In this document: one piece after another, positions 42,934-49,423 of the stretch
How the letters are laid out: each line of letters starts with the position of its first letter
Numbering within the stretch: the stretch's first letter is position 1
NCBI GenBank assembly: GCA_051656905.1
Contig: JBOFJQ010000015.1
Coordinates: forward strand, 99,813-163,812
Origin: JAGNZR01 sp051656905
GTDB lineage: Bacteria; Fusobacteriota; Fusobacteriia; Fusobacteriales; Fusobacteriaceae
Length of the DNA: 64,000 nucleotides
Direction of reading: 5' to 3'
Translations under genes and position numbers: made by a program
Notes under the pieces: generated by a model
Database searches by the model: none
Told to the model about the DNA's origin: nothing
The model's input: only the letters and a program-made list of their open reading frames with translations

Positions 42934-43917
42934 TTGAATCAAACAGAATATTTAAAGTTAAATAAACCAGGCTATGAGAACTTGGCTGATATAGAAATTT
43001 TAAATGAAAATTTTGAAAAAATAGATAAAAATGCAAAAGAGTCATTAGAAAAAATAAATTCTAAAGAACCAGCAATATCTAAAAAGACAGGCTTTAATCT
43101 AGACAAGACGGATGTGACTGAGGATAATACAAATAAATTATTTACAGCTAAAGGCGCACTTAATTTATTGAATACATTAACTAATGCAATAAATACAGTA
43201 GCAACAAATTTAAGCAATCATATAACAAAGAAAGTTTCAACAACTGAAGATGGGCATATGACAAAATCAGATAAAGTAAAGTTAGATGGAATAGCACAAG
43301 AAGCTAATAAATATATTTTACCTCTCGCTTCTCCTTCAATATTAGGAGGAGTAAAAGTTGGTTCAAATTTAAATATAGTAAATGGGATATTAAGTGCCAA
43401 TGTAGGATTTGAAACATGTTTTATACCAATAGGATTTGTAATAATGACAGATGATAATAAATTGAATCCAGCTACTTTATTTCCAAGAACAACTTGGGGA
43501 AGAATAGCAGAGAATAGAAATATAAGAGGAGCTACAGCAAGTGATGGATTAGGAGTTATAGGAGGTAACGATACAGTTTCAATAGTGCAAGGAAACTTGC
43601 CAAATATAAATTTAACCGCTCCAGATCACACACACACAAGGGGAAGTATGGAAATTACAGGAGGATCTAGTAGTAGTATATTTGCAGTTGCTGTTCAAAG
43701 TGATTTAAAAGGAGCTTTTTATGGTAGTTATTGGGCAGATGTCAATAGGGGAACAACCACAGGTCCAGGATATTTTCCGCAATTTCAAGCTTCACGATCA
43801 TGGACGGGAGCTACATCAGGTTCCTCTAATAGAAATATTCCACTTGGAGGGAGTGGTGTAGGGCTAAACGTAACAAATGCATTTTATAAAATGCATATTT
43901 GGAAAAGATTAACTTAA
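42934..43917 (+). CDS. Tail fibre protein with collar-like C-terminus
   Basis: The 327-residue protein begins NQTEYLKLNKPGYENLADIEILNENF with DxKN-like IDKNAKES repeats typical of tail fibre starts. Its middle is helical and the C-terminus (about 165-327) is a collar-like domain with FPRTTWGRI, GGNDTVSIVQGNLPNIN, APDHTHTRGS and KMHIWKRL. TTG start. Likely receptor-binding. Confidence 0.85.
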   Translation: MNQTEYLKLNKPGYENLADIEILNENFEKIDKNAKESLEKINSKEPAISKKTGFNLDKTDVTEDNTNKLFTAKGALNLLNTLTNAINTVATNLSNHITKKVSTTEDGHMTKSDKVKLDGIAQEANKYILPLASPSILGGVKVGSNLNIVNGILSANVGFETCFIPIGFVIMTDDNKLNPATLFPRTTWGRIAENRNIRGATASDGLGVIGGNDTVSIVQGNLPNINLTAPDHTHTRGSMEITGGSSSSIFAVAVQSDLKGAFYGSYWADVNRGTTTGPGYFPQFQASRSWTGATSGSSNRNIPLGGSGVGLNVTNAFYKMHIWKRLT

Positions 43918-43935
43918 TTAAATTTGGAGGAAATT

Positions 43936-44499
43936 ATGAAATATTTTTATTTAAATAGCGAACATCTAAAAAAGGGATATCCAGCAGTATTATTAATAAA
44001 AGATACTCCTTTGGAAAATTATGAAATAGAATTTTTAAACACAGGAATATCTGCAAGAGAATACGTAGGAGAGTATCTTCCAGAACGTTTAATATATGAT
44101 GAAAAATCAAGAAAAGTTAGAGAGGCGACAGAGCAGGAAAAATACCATTTAGATCCTATAAATTATATTTTAAGAGAAGATCTTTATTATTTAAAAAATG
44201 AAGAAGTAAAATTGAAACCAAAACAGCCTCAGGATATGTTAAAACCTATTTTTGAAATTGAAAGAGAAGAGTGGAAAGAAAGTGCGACAGAATTAGAAAT
44301 AAAAAACTATTACGATGAGAAATATAAGATGTTTTATCACTTTGAATTAGAAAATTTTACAAAAGTTACATCAGAATATAATGCAGGAGTTAAAACACAA
44401 GAAGAGTACGTAGAATGCCAGGAATATATAAGAGCATTAGCCTCTCAGCTTAATTCAGACATTAGAGTAGAAATAGAAAGACCAAATTCAATGATCTAA
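43936..44499 (+). CDS. Tail fibre assembly-like protein
   Basis: The 187-residue protein (MKYFYLNSEHLKKGYPAVLL) follows the tail fibre gene and has a REATEQEKYHLDP-type middle like fibre assembly chaperones; its end is acidic. ATG 43936 follows GGAGG by five bases. Assigned mostly from context. The 77 bases to the next gene hold nothing clear. Confidence 0.6.
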   Translation: MKYFYLNSEHLKKGYPAVLLIKDTPLENYEIEFLNTGISAREYVGEYLPERLIYDEKSRKVREATEQEKYHLDPINYILREDLYYLKNEEVKLKPKQPQDMLKPIFEIEREEWKESATELEIKNYYDEKYKMFYHFELENFTKVTSEYNAGVKTQEEYVECQEYIRALASQLNSDIRVEIERPNSMI

Positions 44500-44576
44500 A
44501 TCACTATAGTTTAATATATTTTAAAATAAGTGAAGATCCATTTCTACTTTTTATATTGAATATCAACTAATAAAAA

Positions 44577-45638
44577 TTACTTAAGATTTACAAAAAAAGA
44601 ATTTAAAGTTTTAGATAAATAATTTCCTAATTTTATAAAGTGCTTTTCACATAAGTGCCAAGATAAAAAACCACAAATTATACTTATGATAAGAGAAAAA
44701 ATTTGGTTATATAAAACTCCTTTGCTTAAAAAATACTGCGATAGGATTTGTTGTACAACAAATCCATATAAATATATTCCGTAAGATATATCTGCTTTAG
44801 GCTTAAGCTTTAAAAGAATACTTGTTGATGACAAATACAAAATAAATACAAACAGAAAAGCATACAATAAATATATTGAGTATAAATTTGCTCTGAAAAT
44901 ATAAGCAAGGACAAAAAGACCTAGGCATTTTGATAAATTTATTTCAATACTTTCTTTATTTAAAGCTAATATTGACCCAAAAGCAAAGCAAGGCAAAATA
45001 AAATTAACTTCACTAGCTATTGAAATCCAAGAAAATATATATTTAGAGCTAAAAAATGGTTCTAATATAATTATTAAAAATAAAAAAGAACAAATTTTAT
45101 TTCTTTTAATAAGTCCAATTGCAGAAAAACCAAATAAAACTGCATATGCTAGAACTTCAAGAGGAATTGTCCATAAAGACCCGTTAACAGCATTTGCATA
45201 AGCATTGTTAGTAAAGACACCTGGCAAATTATAGACTATATTAAGCCTTGAAATATTTAAAATATAAGTAAAAACTTCTTTTTTTGAAAAGTAATCTTGA
45301 ATTGATAAAGTTGTTAATAAAGGGCCAATAAAAATTGAAGTAATAATACTAGAAACAATTAGAGCTGGCCATATTCTAAAAAATCTAGAAAGAACAAATC
45401 TTGGTAGATTATCGTTATTAATAATAGAATTAGTTACCAATAAACCACTTAAGAAAAAAAATATTTTAACGGCAAGTGAGCCAGAATAATCTGCTGAAAT
45501 AAAGCGAGAAATTATATCATGCTTACCAATTTGTGGTGATAAAGCATATGCGTGTCCGTAAATTACCATACACGATGCTATGATACGAAAAAGATCAAAG
45601 TTGTTATTTTCTTTTTTTAAAATGTGAGAAAGTTTCAT
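44577..45638 (-). CDS. Acyltransferase 3 family membrane protein (lysogenic conversion candidate)
   Basis: The 353-residue polytopic protein has NNNFDLFRIIASCMVIYGHAYALS and KIFFFLSGLLVTNSI, the acyltransferase 3 signatures with the conserved R and H residues, and about ten membrane segments. Such enzymes O-acetylate surface polysaccharides or peptidoglycan. It is on the opposite strand to the late operon with its own promoter, between tail fibre and lysis genes. This is a classic place for serotype-converting phage genes; it may block superinfecting phages by altering LPS. Confidence 0.88.
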   Translation of the reverse strand: MKLSHILKKENNNFDLFRIIASCMVIYGHAYALSPQIGKHDIISRFISADYSGSLAVKIFFFLSGLLVTNSIINNDNLPRFVLSRFFRIWPALIVSSIITSIFIGPLLTTLSIQDYFSKKEVFTYILNISRLNIVYNLPGVFTNNAYANAVNGSLWTIPLEVLAYAVLFGFSAIGLIKRNKICSFLFLIIILEPFFSSKYIFSWISIASEVNFILPCFAFGSILALNKESIEINLSKCLGLFVLAYIFRANLYSIYLLYAFLFVFILYLSSTSILLKLKPKADISYGIYLYGFVVQQILSQYFLSKGVLYNQIFSLIISIICGFLSWHLCEKHFIKLGNYLSKTLNSFFVNLK

Positions 45639-45671
45639 AAATTACCCCTTTTTTATAAAAAATACGAAATA

Positions 45672-45701
45672 ATTATACCATAGGAAAAAGTAAATAGCCA
45701 A
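45672..45701 (-). promoter_or_regulatory. Promoter of the acyltransferase gene
   Basis: On the minus strand, TTGGCT (45701-45696) and TATAAT (45677-45672) with 18-base spacing and a TGG just before -10. It is independent of phage late control. Confidence 0.6.
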
Positions 45702-45743
45702 TTAAAAACAGTAATTTAAATCTAAAAATAAAAAAGGAAATAA

Positions 45744-45836
45744 ATGTATATACTTTATAAAAAAACAAAAGAGGTAATAATGAAGAAATTAAAAATAAAA
45801 TTAATTGAAAACGTAGGAGGAAAATATGAAATTTAA
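45744..45836 (+). CDS. Possible 30-residue leader peptide before the lysis genes
   Basis: Open frame MYILYKKTKEVIMKKLKIKL then IENVGGKYEI with AAAAAGGAAATAA upstream. Its stop overlaps the next start (ATGAAATTTAA), so it could couple translation to the next gene. No function recognised; may not be a real gene. Confidence 0.35.
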   Translation: MYILYKKTKEVIMKKLKIKLIENVGGKYEI

Positions 45837-46068
45837 TACAATTGAGTTATTTTCAAAGATAGCAAATATATTTTTAAAAAAAAGTGAAAGTGGTGAAAAG
45901 AAGCAAGAAATTCAAGAAAAAAAACTAGATGATTTCAAAGTATGCTTAGTTAATACATTTTATATTTTACTAGCATTAGTGGTGGCTGATTCTATTTTTC
46001 CTAAACTTCAATTAAGCGATTGGATTTATAGTTTATTGGAAAGAATATTAAATTATATGACACCTTAA
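45826..46068 (+). CDS. Small membrane protein in the lysis cassette
   Basis: The 80-residue protein has a charged N-terminus (about 15-35), one transmembrane segment (about 44-62) and an amphipathic tail. GGAGG precedes the ATG. Next to a holin and a lysozyme, so it is probably a spanin-like or second holin-type protein. The exact role is uncertain. Confidence 0.6.
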   Translation: MKFNTIELFSKIANIFLKKSESGEKKQEIQEKKLDDFKVCLVNTFYILLALVVADSIFPKLQLSDWIYSLLERILNYMTP

Positions 46069-46077
46069 GGGGGGAGA

Positions 46078-46491
46078 ATGATAAGTTTAGCAAAAGCATA
46101 CTTAGCAATGATTTATACAAGTTGGATAAGTTTAATGATTTATCTAGTAGGGGGCTTTGATACCTTGTTTAGAGCACTTCTAATAATGATGGCACTAGAT
46201 TATATTACTGGAGTAATAAAAGGCTATAAAAATAAGAATATAAACTCTAAGAGTGCTTATAAAGGTTTTTGGAAAAAAATAGTAGTATTAATAATTGTAG
46301 TTGGAGCAACCCAAATGGATATGATCCTTCAAGATGTAGGAGTAAGAACCCTAGTATTAATGTTTTATGTAGCTACAGAATTTTTATCAATAATTGAAAA
46401 TGCCTCAGTATTAGGAGTTCCTATTCCAGATAAATTAAAAAATGCTTTAGAGCAATGCAGAGATAACAAAGAAGTGGATAAAATTAATTAA
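46078..46491 (+). CDS. Phage holin, TcdE/holin_4 family
   Basis: The 137-residue protein has three membrane segments and the family core ALLIMMALDYITGVIKGYKN then NSKSAYKGFWKKIVVLIIVV, with ATEFLSIIENASVLGVPIPD, the signature of Cph1/TcdE holins. It opens the cytoplasmic membrane for the endolysin encoded next. Confidence 0.93.
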   Translation: MISLAKAYLAMIYTSWISLMIYLVGGFDTLFRALLIMMALDYITGVIKGYKNKNINSKSAYKGFWKKIVVLIIVVGATQMDMILQDVGVRTLVLMFYVATEFLSIIENASVLGVPIPDKLKNALEQCRDNKEVDKIN

Positions 46492-46492
46492 C

Positions 46493-46511
46493 ATTTCGGA
46501 AGTTGCGAAAT
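46493..46511. repeat. Palindromic candidate parS site 4
   Basis: ATTTCGGAAGTTGCGAAAT, the exact reverse complement of sites 1 and 3, just after the holin stop and before the lysozyme start. The only copy that is mostly intergenic. Confidence 0.6.
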
Positions 46512-46523
46512 GAGGGGGAGAAT

Positions 46524-47000
46524 ATGAGAATTTCTAAAGAAGGAATAAATTTTATAAAGAGAGAAGAAGAAGGAAAAAACTATGCTAAAAAATCTTATAA
46601 ATGCCCTGCGGGTTACTGGACTATAGGATGGGGTTGTAGATTTTGGGAAAATGGAAAAGAAGTAAAAGAAAATGAAATTATAAATGAAGATAGGGCAGAT
46701 ACTTTATTAGAAAAAAAGATATATGATATTGCTGAATATTATATTAAGCAATTAGTAACTGTGACTCTAACTCAACATGAGTATGATGCTTTATGCTCTT
46801 TAATTTTTAATGTAGGTCCAGGAGCATTTAAGAAGTCTAAAGCTTTAAAGTATTTAAATGAAAGAAATATAGAAAAATTTAAATATGAGGTTTCAGATAA
46901 AAACAATGGGTTTACCAAAATAAATGGGAAAGTATCAGAAGGATTATATAAAAGAAGGTTAAGAGAAATGGATCTTTTTACAAATAAAAAGACTGTTTGA
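46524..47000 (+). CDS. Glycoside hydrolase 24 lysozyme (endolysin)
   Basis: The 158-residue protein is a T4/P21-type muramidase. The catalytic glutamate is in IKREEEG, followed by YKCPAGYWTIGWGC (with Thr), LTQHEYDALCSLIFNVGPGAF and EGLYKRRLREMDLF. The usual aspartate is replaced by the C-P-A-G form found in R21-type endolysins. ATG at 46524 follows GGGGGAG. No signal peptide seen, so it depends on the holin. Confidence 0.93.
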   Translation: MRISKEGINFIKREEEGKNYAKKSYKCPAGYWTIGWGCRFWENGKEVKENEIINEDRADTLLEKKIYDIAEYYIKQLVTVTLTQHEYDALCSLIFNVGPGAFKKSKALKYLNERNIEKFKYEVSDKNNGFTKINGKVSEGLYKRRLREMDLFTNKKTV

Positions 47001-47046
47001 AATTTTGCATAAACTCTAAAAAAATAGAATAAAATTAAGTTATTAG

Positions 47047-47082
47047 AGAAGATAAGTGTAGATTTTACTTATCTTCTTTTTT
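47047..47082 (+). terminator. Terminator of the late operon
   Basis: AGAAGATAAGT and ACTTATCTTCT form an 11-bp stem with a 9-base loop followed by TTTTTT, 46 bases past the lysozyme stop. Confidence 0.9.
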
Positions 47083-47194
47083 GAGTATAAATGATTTTAT
47101 AAAAGGAATATAGAAATTTTTATAGTATACACCTACACTACTGGAATTTATATATAACATTTAATATTAAATTAAAATAAGAGGAGTGATTTTT

Positions 47195-47644
47195 ATGAAA
47201 AAATTATTACTATTATCAACACTTGTATCTGCATTAGCATTTGGTGCCGAGGAGGTAAAAACAGTTCCAGCTACTACTACCCCTACACATTCTGAAATGA
47301 ATTGTTCTATGATGAAAAGTGGTGGAATGATGGGAATGAACAATATGATGATGAGTAACCTATCGGAAGCTAATCAAAAAGCACTTATGGACAATAGAGC
47401 AGAGCTTAAAAAAGAATTATCTTCAAAAACTCCAGATTGGAAAAAAGTTGAGAATTTAAATGAGAAGAACTCTTCAATTATGGCTAAAGCAAAAACTGAA
47501 ATGATGAAAAAACATCATACTCATATGATGGATGGTTCTATGGATTTAGATGGAAATATGATGAATAAAAATATGGATGGAAATATGCAAAATCATAATA
47601 TGCATCCAAATATGTCTAATGCTACACCTGTAAAAACTCAATAA
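47195..47644 (+). CDS. Exported Met/His-rich metal-binding-like protein
   Basis: A 149-residue precursor with a signal peptide (MKKLLLLSTLVSALAFGA) and many Met and His residues (KSGGMMGMNNMMM, MKKHHTHMMD, GNMQNHNMHPNM). The middle helix LSEANQKALMDNRAELKKEL resembles ZraP/Spy-type helical periplasmic chaperones. Met/His richness suggests binding of copper, silver or similar metals in the periplasm. GAGGAG precedes the ATG. It lies inside the prophage after the lysis genes and is likely accessory cargo. Confidence 0.7.
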   Translation: MKKLLLLSTLVSALAFGAEEVKTVPATTTPTHSEMNCSMMKSGGMMGMNNMMMSNLSEANQKALMDNRAELKKELSSKTPDWKKVENLNEKNSSIMAKAKTEMMKKHHTHMMDGSMDLDGNMMNKNMDGNMQNHNMHPNMSNATPVKTQ

Positions 47645-47670
47645 TTATATTACAAAGGGAAAAAACTAAT

Positions 47671-47757
47671 GTAATCCCCTCAAAGTAGTCAGATAATAAA
47701 AAAAGAGATGCATAAAATCTTAATTATTTGAAAAACTTTAAGGGGGTTTTTTAATTT
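47671..47757 (+). terminator. Terminator after the Met/His-rich gene
   Basis: CCCCTCAAAGT (about 47676) pairs with ACTTTAAGGGG (about 47735-47746), with a long loop of about 48 bases, then TTTTTTAATTTT. From there to 47890 there is only AT-rich sequence with no gene recognised. Confidence 0.6.
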
Positions 47758-47898
47758 TAAAAATTTTTCCAATGTAAGCAACAAAAAAATGCTAATTTTG
47801 ACATTTTAATAAGATAATTAGCAAAATAAAATAATAAGAATAGCTTTTTTTGTCACTTACAACAATTTCTCTTTTTTTCATAAAATATATAACTTCGC

Positions 47899-47927
47899 TC
47901 GACGTCACGTCAAAAGTGTGGTATAAT
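47899..47927 (+). promoter_or_regulatory. Promoter of the tiny hydrophobic peptide gene
   Basis: TCGACG at 47899-47904 and perfect TATAAT at 47922-47927 with 17-base spacing. A GACGTCACGTC stretch overlaps the -35 region and may be a regulatory palindrome. Confidence 0.6.
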
Positions 47928-47944
47928 TTTTATGTAGTGAGGAG

Positions 47945-48034
47945 GTGAGAAAAATACTTGAAAATTTAGAAAGGATTGTGAATATTATCGTAAGTATCAT
48001 AGTGGCATATGATATTCTTAGAAAAAAGAAATAA
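47945..48034 (+). CDS. 29-residue hydrophobic peptide, type I toxin-like
   Basis: Open frame MRKILENLERIVNIIVSIIV followed by AYDILRKKK: one membrane helix with a basic end, as in small holin-like or Fst-type toxins. GTG start at 47945 preceded by GAGGAG in close reach, though the site overlaps the start. An unusually GC-rich GGGGG/CCCCC hairpin follows at 48042-48054, which could stabilise its mRNA or end it. Toxic activity is inference. Confidence 0.45.
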   Translation: MRKILENLERIVNIIVSIIVAYDILRKKK

Positions 48035-48039
48035 TTCAC

Positions 48040-48056
48040 AAAGGGGGAACCCCCCT
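48040..48056 (+). terminator. GC-rich hairpin between two tiny peptide genes
   Basis: AAGGGGG-AA-CCCCCCTT forms a very stable short hairpin in AT-rich DNA, followed by CCTTTCTCC rather than a T run. Terminator or mRNA-stabilising element. Confidence 0.5.
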
Positions 48057-48089
48057 TCCTTTCTCCAAATTAAAAAAGGGAGGTGCAAA

Positions 48090-48185
48090 ATGTTTTCTGA
48101 AATTTTAAAATGGACTTCTAGAATAACTTCATTATTTGCTTTAGGTTGCATAATTTATTTTTATTTTTTCAAAAAAAGAAAATAA
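48090..48185 (+). CDS. 31-residue hydrophobic peptide
   Basis: Open frame MFSEILKWTSRITSLFALGC followed by IIYFYFFKKRK: one membrane helix and a basic end, much like the peptide at 47945. GGGAGG lies six bases upstream of the ATG. A hairpin AATAAGCCTA/TAGGCTTATT overlaps its stop and would end the transcript. Might be a second toxin-like or membrane peptide. Confidence 0.5.
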   Translation: MFSEILKWTSRITSLFALGCIIYFYFFKKRK

Positions 48186-48207
48186 GCCTAGTGGCATAGG
48201 CTTATTA
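48181..48207. terminator. Terminator-like hairpin after the second tiny peptide
   Basis: AATAAGCCTA and TAGGCTTATT form a 10-bp stem with a six-base loop; the A/T flanks are weak tails. Confidence 0.6.
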
Positions 48208-48285
48208 AATGTAGTAAAGTTTTATACTTGAAAATTTATAACTAATAATAACATAATTTTACAAAAAAATCAAGGAGTGCTAATT

Positions 48286-48462
48286 ATGGAAAAAAGAATT
48301 TTAAAAACACTTTTTTCAAAAAGTGGCAGTGGTTCTGAAAACGCGAGAATAACTTTACCAATATCTTGGATAAGAGAAATGGGAATTACAGAAGATAAAA
48401 GGGAAGTTGAAATATCATTTGATAAAGAAACTAAAGAGATAAAAATACGTAAAAAAGATTAA
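48286..48462 (+). CDS. AbrB/SpoVT-like DNA-binding protein
   Basis: The 58-residue protein has a swapped-hairpin AbrB pattern: SENARITLPISWIREMGITE followed by REVEISFDKETKEIKIRKK. ATG 48286 follows AAGGAG by eight bases. Such proteins are regulators or antitoxins. It precedes a 68-residue protein and lies close to attR. Confidence 0.75.
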   Translation: MEKRILKTLFSKSGSGSENARITLPISWIREMGITEDKREVEISFDKETKEIKIRKKD

Positions 48463-48494
48463 AGAGAGAAACATAAATTTAAGAAGGGGAGTTT

Positions 48495-48701
48495 ATGAAT
48501 AATCGTCAACAACTAATAAATCAAGCTCTCATAGAGCTTGATAGTGGGTTAAAGGCTCTTGATGAGTGGAAATTTAGCTATAATAGTGTAGTTCAAGGAA
48601 TAGAGGCATACAGTGAAGATAAGTCAATAGTTGAAATTCAAAAAGGAAATGAAAGTTTTGAAAAAGTAGCGGAAAGATTATTAATAAAATTGGGATATTA
48701 A
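48495..48701 (+). CDS. Small prophage protein, 68 residues
   Basis: The 68-residue helical protein starts MNNRQQLINQALIELDSGLK and ends AERLLIKLGY. AAGGGGAG precedes the ATG. No family recognised. It may pair with the AbrB-like protein. A hairpin ATGGAGTCTTTA/TAAAGATTCCAT at 48709-48738 follows. Confidence 0.55.
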   Translation: MNNRQQLINQALIELDSGLKALDEWKFSYNSVVQGIEAYSEDKSIVEIQKGNESFEKVAERLLIKLGY

Positions 48702-48755
48702 AAATAGATGGAGTCTTTATTTTCTATAAAGATTCCATTTATCTATAAGATAAAA

Positions 48756-48788
48756 ACGACTTTCAAACGACTTTTTTTAAGTGACTTT
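48756..48788 (+). repeat. Arm-type integrase site candidates, right end
   Basis: ACGACTTT occurs at 48756-48763 and 48767-48774, with a related GTGACTTT at 48781-48788. The first two copy the pair near the left end. Confidence 0.5.
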
Positions 48789-48887
48789 TTAATAATGTTA
48801 AACATTGTTAAAAATTAAAACATGAATAAAACGTTGTAAAATATGATGAAAAACTTTATAAAAAAATTAAATATTTACGTGCTGAAA

Positions 48888-48898
48888 GACTCAAAATC
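48888..48898 (+). repeat. attR core of the prophage
   Basis: GACTCAAAATC, identical to attL. Left of it is phage sequence, right of it the host tRNA continues with CGCTTCC. Confidence 0.85.
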
Positions 48899-48944
48899 CG
48901 CTTCCTTCAGTGGAATAAGGGTTCGAGTCCCTTCTCAGGCACCA
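48888..48944 (+). pseudogene. Host tRNA-Leu(CAA), 3' half
   Basis: The anticodon loop, TCCGC strand, variable arm (TTCC/GGAA), T arm AAGGG-TTCGAGT-CCCTT, acceptor CTCAGGC, discriminator A and encoded CCA are here. Joined to 12816-12855, the two halves make a perfect 86-base tRNA-Leu with every stem intact. The half has no promoter here. Confidence 0.9.
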
Positions 48945-48980
48945 TAAAGACAAATTAAATTTTTTATAAAATAGAGTAAA

Positions 48981-49018
48981 ATCATATTTAAGTTGAATCT
49001 TAAATATGATTTTTTTTT
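48981..49018 (+). terminator. Terminator of the host tRNA-Leu gene
   Basis: ATCATATTTAAG and CTTAAATATGAT form a 12-bp stem with a six-base loop followed by nine T. Confidence 0.9.
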
Positions 49019-49048
49019 AAAGGCTTTAGAAGTACTTTTGGAGGGGTT

Positions 49049-49270
49049 ATGATAGAGTTAAGTAAAGATGAAGAGAAAATTATGGTAGAAGAGATAAAGA
49101 AATTTTATTTCTTAGAAAAAGATGAAGAAATCGGTAATTTAAGTGGAATGATTTTATTAGATTTTATAACTAAAAAACTAGGGAAATATTACTACAATAA
49201 AGGAATAAATGATGCACGAAAATATTTTTTAGATAAAGTTGATGAAATTTCTGATATAGAAGAATACTAA
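49049..49270 (+). CDS. DUF2164 family protein
   Basis: The 73-residue protein matches the DUF2164 pattern: an N-terminal helix with a V-x-x-I-K-x-Y/F motif (EEIKKFYFLEKDEEIGNLSG) and LDFITKKLGKYYYNKGINDA. The function of the family is unknown. GGAGGGG precedes the ATG. It is the first chromosomal gene after the prophage. Confidence 0.85.
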   Translation: MIELSKDEEKIMVEEIKKFYFLEKDEEIGNLSGMILLDFITKKLGKYYYNKGINDARKYFLDKVDEISDIEEY

Positions 49271-49292
49271 AATAAAGATTAAGTAAGAAAAA
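49268..49292 (+). repeat. 25-bp direct repeat, copy 1
   Basis: An exact 25-bp repeat (TAAAATAAAGATTAAG then TAAGAAAAA) also found at 50776-50800. Both copies directly precede a terminator hairpin. Confidence 0.8.
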
Positions 49293-49354
49293 TGAGAGAG
49301 TAAATTATATATGGGTGAAATCCTGTATAATTTACTCTCTCATTTTTCATAAAT
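49291..49354 (+). terminator. Terminator of the DUF2164 gene
   Basis: AAAATGAGAGAGTAAATTATA pairs with TATAATTTACTCTCTCATTTT around a GGGTGAAATCC loop, then a short T tail. A 25-bp direct repeat overlaps its left foot (49268-49292). Confidence 0.85.
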
Positions 49355-49423
49355 ATTAAAAAAGGAATTACATACTTTTAAGCGTATATAGTAAAAATAA
49401 TATTTTTAAGGGGAGGATTTTAC

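Larger units (their letters stand above)
12845..48898. mobile_element. Prophage, contractile-tailed with HK97-type head, integrated in tRNA-Leu(CAA)
   Basis: About 36 kb between two copies of an 11-bp core that splits a host tRNA. It has an integrase next to attL, a leftward early operon, a CI/Cro-like control region near 19200, cargo and defence genes, and a rightward late operon with packaging, head, contractile tail, baseplate and lysis genes. All essential modules are present and open, so it may be able to excise. It also carries ParA/ParB-like genes with four scattered palindromes and two replication-type proteins, hinting that it can persist as a plasmid. Confidence 0.92.

Noticed and set aside
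45744..45836. XkdX-type small protein
   Set aside because: The 30-residue frame has the right position but not the typical XkdX sequence, so it is listed only as a possible leader peptide.
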